Source: a virus
Length of the DNA stretch: 22,545 nucleotides
Strand: one strand, 5' to 3'
Virus record (IMG/VR): IMGVR_UViG_3300023179_000549
Coordinates: 1 to 22,545 of that record
The notes below the pieces were generated by a model, which worked only from the letters and a program-made list of their open reading frames with translations, was not told the DNA's origin and did no database searches. Made by a program: the position numbers and the translations under genes. Positions 18,193 through 22,545 of this stretch are shown piece by piece; positions within the stretch are counted from its first letter, which is position 1; the number at the start of each line of letters is the position of its first letter.

Positions 18193-18903
18193 ATGCTACC
18201 TAAAATATCTCATCCCACTTTTTCTCTTATTCTACCTTCAACAAAACAAGAGGTAATATTTAGACCTTTCTTGGTGAAAGAGGAGAAAATTTTGCTTATA
18301 TCCCAACAGGCTCAAGATCCAGCTGAAACAATTAGATCTATAAAACAAGTAGTTCAAAATTGCATTTTATCAGATGGAATTTTTGTAAATGATTTTGCAA
18401 CATTTGATTTAGAATATTTTTTTATTAAGTTAAGAAGTAAATCTGTAAATAATGTTGTTAAATTATCCTTCAAGGATAATGATGATAATAAAATATATGA
18501 CTTTGAAGTTGATTTGGAGGAAATTAAACTAGTAAATCAAAATAGTAATTATGATACTGAAATAGTAATAGATCAGGATACTAATTTAAAATTGAGATAT
18601 CCTAAAATAGATTTAATGGAACAAATGAAATCTATTGAAAATCCAAACGACTTTGCTTTCCTGCTATTAAAGCATTGTATGTATGAAATCAATCATAAAA
18701 ATCAAATCTTTAAAACATCAGAATATTCCGCAGAGCAAATTGATGATTTTGTTAATAATCTTGACTTAAAAACTTATCAAAAAATTCAAGATTTTTTTGA
18801 ATCAATCCCCAGACTAGAATATGTCATCAATTATACTAATAGTAATAATAAAGAAGTTAAAATAGTTCTTAATAATTTAAACGATTTTTTTACATTGGGC
18901 TGA
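18193..18903 (+). CDS. 26: gp26-like baseplate/tail assembly protein (0-frame product)
   Basis: A 236-residue protein of the T4 gp26 type. The N terminus LPKISHPTFSLILPSTKQEV then IFRPFLVKEEKILL is characteristic of this family (short peptide, beta strand, 'RPFLVKEEK'). The rest is helical with a final PRLEYVINYTNSNNKEVKIV segment before LNDFFTLG. GGAG about 7 nt before the ATG supports the start. T4 gp26 (208 residues) is listed as a baseplate hub component. The gene ends in a run of seven Ts followed by TGA, and the -1 frame continues open across the gap to the next gene. By position (between the tube initiator and putative tape-measure-type genes) and by this frameshift it looks like the short form of a tail assembly chaperone. 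Confidence 0.78.
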   Translation: MLPKISHPTFSLILPSTKQEVIFRPFLVKEEKILLISQQAQDPAETIRSIKQVVQNCILSDGIFVNDFATFDLEYFFIKLRSKSVNNVVKLSFKDNDDNKIYDFEVDLEEIKLVNQNSNYDTEIVIDQDTNLKLRYPKIDLMEQMKSIENPNDFAFLLLKHCMYEINHKNQIFKTSEYSAEQIDDFVNNLDLKTYQKIQDFFESIPRLEYVINYTNSNNKEVKIVLNNLNDFFTLG

Positions 18904-19076
18904 GCCACAATAGTCTTGCAAACTATTACACTCTAAATTTTAGTTTGGTTCAGCATCATAAATATTCTTTATCTGAAATTGAAAATATGTATCCATATGA
19001 AAGAGACATTTACGTAGATTTACTTAAAGACTATCTAGAAAAAGAACAAGAAAGACTACAAAAGAGAAATGGCTGA
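18193..19076 (+). CDS. Predicted -1 frameshift fusion of the gp26-like protein (GT-like, 294 residues)
   Basis: Reading gp26 to the second TTT of the T-run (18889-18891), slipping back one base and continuing at TAC 18891 gives 233 + 61 residues, ending at TGA 19074-19076 just past the next gene's ATG. The added tail (YIGLSHNSLANYYTLNFSLV, then QHHKYSLSEIENMYPYERDI, then YVDLLKDYLEKEQERLQ) looks like real protein: amphipathic, with an 'xYSLSEIExMxPxERxIYxxLLxxYLExE' pattern seen in tail assembly chaperone C termini. The -1 frame has no plausible independent start: its first ATG (18987) would give 29 codons. In T4, gene 51 follows gene 26; this tail may be the gp51 counterpart. Slippage itself is predicted, not shown. 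Confidence 0.75.
18885..18891 (+). promoter_or_regulatory. Slippery heptamer T_TTT_TTT for -1 frameshifting
   Basis: Seven consecutive Ts phased as GA(T TTT TTT) in the gp26 frame, so both tRNAs can re-pair perfectly after a -1 shift. It lies three codons before the 0-frame stop and inside the window where the -1 frame is open (from 18876). It fits the X_XXY_YYZ rule. Confidence 0.8.
18899..18954 (+). ncRNA. Stem-loop downstream of the slippery site (frameshift stimulator)
   Basis: GCTGAGCCA (18899-18907) can pair with TGGTTCAGC (18946-18954): nine pairs, one of them G.U. It begins 7 nt after the slippery heptamer, within the usual 5-9 nt spacing. Inside the loop AATAGT (18909-18914) pairs with ACTATT (18922-18927) around a 7-nt loop, giving a branched element. 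It also encloses the 0-frame TGA stop. Pairing is read by eye; no energy was computed. Confidence 0.6.
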
Positions 19077-20493
19077 TAATTTTTACGGCGCTGCTAAACA
19101 AAAATTTGTTGAAGGTCTTAAAGAAAAGATCTTTGGTCAAGGACTTTTAGGAAAATCTTTAAGAGCTGGGTATGAAGCTAAGTTTGGAACAAAAAAAGAA
19201 AAAAATAACGATAGTGAAAATATACAAAAGCAAAATGTATCTATTCTAAGAAGAATTAATATAGTAGTAACCAATATTTCTGATAATATTTACAATATAG
19301 CAGGAGTTTTAAATGCTCAGTTGACTTCTATGAAAGAAACTGAAGAAGAAATGAGACGTCAGGAATTAGAAAAATTAGTTGCTTCAGAAGAACAAAGTAT
19401 AGAATCTAAAACTTCAATAATACCTAAAACCAATCAAAAACCTAAAGCAGAAAAAAAAGATAATATTTTTAATAATCTTAACGAAAGTTTTTCATCATTT
19501 AAAAATAGTATCCTAAAATTTAGTAAAGGTCTATCTTCTCTTTTAAAGAGTAAAAAATTTCTAGCATTAGCAAGCGTAGCTGCTCTAGGAGGAGCTGCTG
19601 CTTATTCTACAGCTAAAGATAAGGAACCTGAAAAAAATATTTCCGAAGAAAGTATTAAACAAATTACATCTGTATCTTCACCAGACGTTACTTTACAAGT
19701 ACCAGAGTCTGGTAAGGAAAATCCTGCTACAACTAACCTACCTCAAAATAATTTAACTTTAGATAAAAAAACTTCTGATTTACAATCTGTAGCTACAAAA
19801 AAACCATCTTTAACACCAAACATAAAAGAAAATGATAATTTCTCAGCACCTACTATTAATAATGATTTAGAGTCTCAAGCAACAACTCCAAATCAATATT
19901 TTTCCAATGTAATAAAAATTAACGAACAAAAACAAGCCGAAAAAAATGCTACTATAAAAAAATTAAGGTTAGAAAATAAGTATGCAGGAGAGATTCCAGA
20001 AAATTCTCCTGAACTTTTAGAAATTGAAAAGAAATATCAAGAACCTTTGATTAATGCTATTTCTCCTAAAACTACCGAACTTCAAGCTAAACAGGTAAAA
20101 ATAAGTAAAGAAACCACAAATTCTTTTAAAAATTTTATTTTACAAAAAACTAATCTTTTAAATAATGTTCAAACTTCAGATGTTCAGCCAACAGATAAGC
20201 CTGAAATAGTAGTTCCTAATATTAGTGGTAGTTTTTCAATAGGATCTTCTACTCCTTCTTCCGATGTAAATAATGCTAAACAAATTCCTTCTTTTCCAAG
20301 CACAGGTAGTATGATAAACGAAACTTCTTCCAATGTAGAAGCTTTATCAGATAATTTTGCTCCTCCTGTTATTTCTAATGTTAATAATAGTTCTCTTAAC
20401 TCTATTGATACTTCAGAAAAACCAAGAATGAAAATTCCAACTCCCGTTGCTAATAGAGGTTCATTAGATAATTATTCATTCTTCCATGGATAA
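19069..20493 (+). CDS. Tail protein downstream of the chaperone; tape-measure or hub candidate
   Basis: A 474-residue protein I do not recognise by family. Visible parts: a basic helical N terminus; a module at about 57-101 (LRRINIVVTNISDNIYNIAG then NAQLTSMKETEEE) that recurs in the next gene; a single hydrophobic segment at about 162-181 (KKFLALASVAALGGAAAYST); then a long Ser/Asn/Pro/Lys-rich, probably disordered region with some helix (285-330). The start overlaps the -1 frame of the chaperone by 8 nt. The first gene after the chaperone is usually the tape measure; a helical protein with a membrane-active segment would fit. The low complexity of the second half argues for caution. A hub-bound accessory protein is the alternative. 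Confidence 0.6.
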   Translation: MADNFYGAAKQKFVEGLKEKIFGQGLLGKSLRAGYEAKFGTKKEKNNDSENIQKQNVSILRRINIVVTNISDNIYNIAGVLNAQLTSMKETEEEMRRQELEKLVASEEQSIESKTSIIPKTNQKPKAEKKDNIFNNLNESFSSFKNSILKFSKGLSSLLKSKKFLALASVAALGGAAAYSTAKDKEPEKNISEESIKQITSVSSPDVTLQVPESGKENPATTNLPQNNLTLDKKTSDLQSVATKKPSLTPNIKENDNFSAPTINNDLESQATTPNQYFSNVIKINEQKQAEKNATIKKLRLENKYAGEIPENSPELLEIEKKYQEPLINAISPKTTELQAKQVKISKETTNSFKNFILQKTNLLNNVQTSDVQPTDKPEIVVPNISGSFSIGSSTPSSDVNNAKQIPSFPSTGSMINETSSNVEALSDNFAPPVISNVNNSSLNSIDTSEKPRMKIPTPVANRGSLDNYSFFHG

Positions 20494-22513
20494 AAATTTA
20501 TCTAGAACTGCTGAGTTAGCAAATAAAATCTTAGCCAATAAACCCACTCTACAAATAAAAAAAGTAGACGATTTATTACAATCCCAACAGCAAGCAACTC
20601 TCTTACATTTAGAAACAGTATTTACAAATATTTCTGATAACATCTATAATATAGGTGGTATATTTAAAGCTCAGCTTACTTCTATGGAGGAAACCAAGCA
20701 AAATCTTAAGCAAAAATACCAAAATGAAAAATTACGTAACATTGAAAAAAAAATAGAAGAAAAAAAGAGATTTGATTCTAAAGAAATTGAAAATAAAATA
20801 ATTTTAGAAAAACTAGATTCTAAATTTAAATTTGAAGATATATTGAGTGATCTTGGAAAAATGGTAGAAGCTTCTTATTCTGGTTATGAATTATTTGATC
20901 ATGATAGAAAACAAAGGAATCAAAGAAAAGAAAATAAAAAATCTTCTCAAGTAAAAATTAAATCAAAATTTGATCCAGTTCTAAAACTTGGTGGAAAATT
21001 TGTCAAAAAAATTCCATTTATAGGTATTGTTCTAACAGTTGGAGAAGGTTTATATAAAACGCTAGAAGAAGACGAAGAAGTTACAGAGGCCAGGGGCGGA
21101 CCTTTAGCAAGTTTTGTTTACAATACAGCTGACGCATTAGTAACAAATATAACATTTGGTTTATTAGATATGAAAATTCTGGAAAACTCAAAAAAAGTAC
21201 TTTCAGAAAATGATGAAGGTAAAAAAATTCTTCAAAAAAATAAAGATGAAATAGTAGGAGCTTCATCGAAATTTGATTTTGTTTCGGGAAATGTTTCATC
21301 TGAAGAATCTATACCTCCAAAACTCCCAACATCTCCATTTATTAAAACCAGAAGTTTAAGTGCCCAAGAAACACAATCAACTTCTAAAGCAGAACTTTTA
21401 AAAAATAAAACTTTCGAAATAAAGACTGAGGAAAAATATGATTCTATAACTTTAGATGAACTAATTGGACAAAAAAACAAACAATATAGTAATAATATAG
21501 TAGTAACAGAATCTGGTGAAATTTTAGTTGATAGTCAGGGAGTTCCTGTAGGATCAAGTTCTTTAGATGAGCTGATAGAGCAAAGTCTTAAAAAAGAAAC
21601 AACTCAAGCACCTCCTTTTCCTGCTCCTACCCCTGCAAAACCTGCTGCTGCTCCTTCTCCTGTTTCCAAACCTACTGTTCCCACACCTGCAACACCTGCT
21701 GCTGCTCCCAGTGTAACTCCTTCAGCACCTATTCCAACACCACCTGCTCCTCCTCCTACACCTGTATCTAAACCTTCTCCAGGAGTACAAGGTATTTTAG
21801 GTGGAATAATTGAAACTATAAAACAAGCAGGAATAACATCGTATACTGCAATAAGTAACATTTTATCTCAAATAAAATCAGAAACTAATTTTAAGTTACA
21901 AAGTGAAAATTTAAATTATTCTTCAGCAGAACAAATACAAAGAGTTTTTGGTAAGAGGAGATTTCCAACTTTAGAAAGTGCTCAACCCTATGTAAAAAAT
22001 CCAATAGCTCTTGCTAATTACGCCTATAAAAACACGGATGGCAACTCTCAAGAAGGTGATGGATGGAAATACAGAGGTAGAGGTTGGATACAACACACTG
22101 GTAAAGCTCAATACGAGGCTATTTCAAAATACGCTGGTGTAGATCTTATAAGTAACCCTGATCTGTTAAATGATCCAATTATTGCTTCTAAAGCATTAAT
22201 GTGGTTCTTTTTTAACTATAAAAAACTTAAACCAAATGATTTAGAAGATATTTCCAAGGTCAATAGAGCAATTGGTTTTTCTGATCCAACAGGAAAAAAA
22301 GCAGAGTTAAGAGCACAAGAAGCTTTAGCTTTCCAAACAAAATTTGAATCGGGTCAAGAATTAAACGAAATTAGTGGCAATGTTAAAGCTGCAAAAAAAC
22401 AACCTCAAGGAACAACGGTTGTAAACGTAGACAATTCCATTAATTCAGCAGTCAAAATGCAAGGAGCCCCACAAGGGGGCTTTACTGTAGTACCTAAACC
22501 CGTAATGATCTAA
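20486..22513 (+). CDS. Tail-associated peptidoglycan hydrolase with GH19-type domain
   Basis: A 675-residue modular protein. Residues about 37-75 repeat the module of the preceding gene (LHLETVFTNISDNIYNIGGI, KAQLTSMEET), followed by a charged coiled-coil-like stretch to 115. A hydrophobic stretch lies at 172-190 (VKKIPFIGIVLTVGEGL). A Pro/Ala-rich linker spans 374-432, and a GH19 chitinase/lysozyme-like domain about 440-620: ILSQIKSETNFKLQSENLNY with E465 as likely general acid, KRRFPTLESAQPYVKNPIAL, then EGDGWKYRGRGWIQHTGKAQ (523-540, E523 a second acidic candidate) and SNPDLLNDP. It lacks a signal peptide and is embedded in tail genes, so a virion-borne wall-cutting enzyme used at infection is likelier than a lysis endolysin. 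It overlaps the upstream gene by 8 nt. Confidence 0.85.
   Translation: MDKNLSRTAELANKILANKPTLQIKKVDDLLQSQQQATLLHLETVFTNISDNIYNIGGIFKAQLTSMEETKQNLKQKYQNEKLRNIEKKIEEKKRFDSKEIENKIILEKLDSKFKFEDILSDLGKMVEASYSGYELFDHDRKQRNQRKENKKSSQVKIKSKFDPVLKLGGKFVKKIPFIGIVLTVGEGLYKTLEEDEEVTEARGGPLASFVYNTADALVTNITFGLLDMKILENSKKVLSENDEGKKILQKNKDEIVGASSKFDFVSGNVSSEESIPPKLPTSPFIKTRSLSAQETQSTSKAELLKNKTFEIKTEEKYDSITLDELIGQKNKQYSNNIVVTESGEILVDSQGVPVGSSSLDELIEQSLKKETTQAPPFPAPTPAKPAAAPSPVSKPTVPTPATPAAAPSVTPSAPIPTPPAPPPTPVSKPSPGVQGILGGIIETIKQAGITSYTAISNILSQIKSETNFKLQSENLNYSSAEQIQRVFGKRRFPTLESAQPYVKNPIALANYAYKNTDGNSQEGDGWKYRGRGWIQHTGKAQYEAISKYAGVDLISNPDLLNDPIIASKALMWFFFNYKKLKPNDLEDISKVNRAIGFSDPTGKKAELRAQEALAFQTKFESGQELNEISGNVKAAKKQPQGTTVVNVDNSINSAVKMQGAPQGGFTVVPKPVMI
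22463..22483 (+). terminator. GC-rich hairpin inside the end of the hydrolase gene (terminator-like)
   Basis: AGCCCC (22465-22470) pairs with GGGGCT (22476-22481) around a 5-nt loop, extendable by two G.U pairs to GGAGCCCC/GGGGCTTT. It is by far the most GC-rich helix in a very AT-rich region and lies about 30 bp before the stop. The following T-tract is short (TTTACTG), so termination would be weak at best. It could also be an RNA-stabilising or processing element, or simply coding for the Gly/Pro-rich end. Confidence 0.35.
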
Positions 22514-22545
22514 TTATTCGTAAGCCAATTTTTGGAAATAACTTA
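22514..22545. other. Short right-end remainder without a recognisable gene
   Basis: These 32 AT-rich bases follow the hydrolase stop. I see no ATG on the plus strand and no promoter or terminator; the next gene probably begins beyond the window. Confidence 0.6.

Noticed and set aside
18957-18964. CATAAATA as a late promoter for the 19069 gene
   Set aside because: The octamer is spelled by the codons of the conserved HHKY in the -1 frame peptide and is expected a few times by chance in this AT-rich window; position alone does not support it.
18987-19076. Small independent gene starting at ATG 18987
   Set aside because: It would give only 29 residues with no ribosome binding site, and protein-like sequence extends well upstream of that ATG in the same frame, which favours the frameshift fusion.
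21604-21861. Minus-strand Gly/Ala-rich open frame
   Set aside because: It is the antisense of the Pro/Ala linker of the hydrolase; CCT/GCT repeats read backwards give Gly/Ala and suppress stops.
1-22545. Search for defence systems, metabolic genes, tRNAs, insertion sequences or diversity-generating retroelements
   Set aside because: Every gene-sized frame is explained by tail, baseplate or head-completion functions or by an unassigned neighbour; no reverse transcriptase, transposase, tRNA cloverleaf or spacer array was seen.

Overview
The window is a piece of the tail/baseplate morphogenesis region of an AT-rich, T4-like contractile-tailed phage. Eight tightly packed minus-strand genes and six plus-strand genes diverge from an 11-bp gap at 16320-16330. 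Most products can be matched by pattern to T4 baseplate or head-completion proteins: gp48, gp53, a gp27-like hub, gp5, gp25, gp6, a gp7-like wedge and gp8 on the minus strand; gp4, gp54 and gp26 on the plus strand. The very low GC, the DUF4815-type giant structural protein and the Asn/Ser/Thr-rich bead-like repeats resemble marine T4-like phages (cyanophage or pelagiphage type). The host itself cannot be read from this window, which holds no tRNA, metabolic gene, mobile element or CRISPR array.

Minus strand, in transcription order from 16319 to 1: tail-tube cap (gp48), wedge gp53, hub gp27-like, spike gp5, wedge gp25, wedge gp6, gp7-like wedge with a very large repeat insertion, wedge gp8, and a giant DUF4815-like protein that runs off the left edge. 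Adjacent genes overlap by 1-4 nt (TAATG or ATGA) or abut, except for a 9-nt gap before the last. This is one translationally coupled operon for nearly a whole baseplate. The gp5 homologue has an OB fold and a short octad beta-needle with an HxH tip, but no lysozyme domain.

Plus strand, from 16331: head completion nuclease-fold protein gp4, a conserved unassigned 197-residue protein, tail-tube initiator gp54, a gp26-like protein, and two related proteins. The first has a hydrophobic segment. The second carries a GH19-type peptidoglycan hydrolase domain at its C terminus, probably the tail's cell-wall-degrading activity in place of the one missing from gp5.

The most notable signal is at the end of the gp26-like gene. 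A perfect slippery heptamer (seven Ts, 18885-18891, phased T_TTT_TTT) is followed after a 7-nt spacer by a 9-bp stem. The -1 frame then stays open for 61 codons, exactly filling the apparent gap before the next gene. This is the layout of the G/GT tail-assembly-chaperone frameshift of other tailed phages, here in the gp26/gp51 position. Other points of interest are a repeat module shared by four neighbouring baseplate proteins, (SNTGG)n repeats with an RTX-like motif in the giant protein, and a possible leaderless gp4 transcript.
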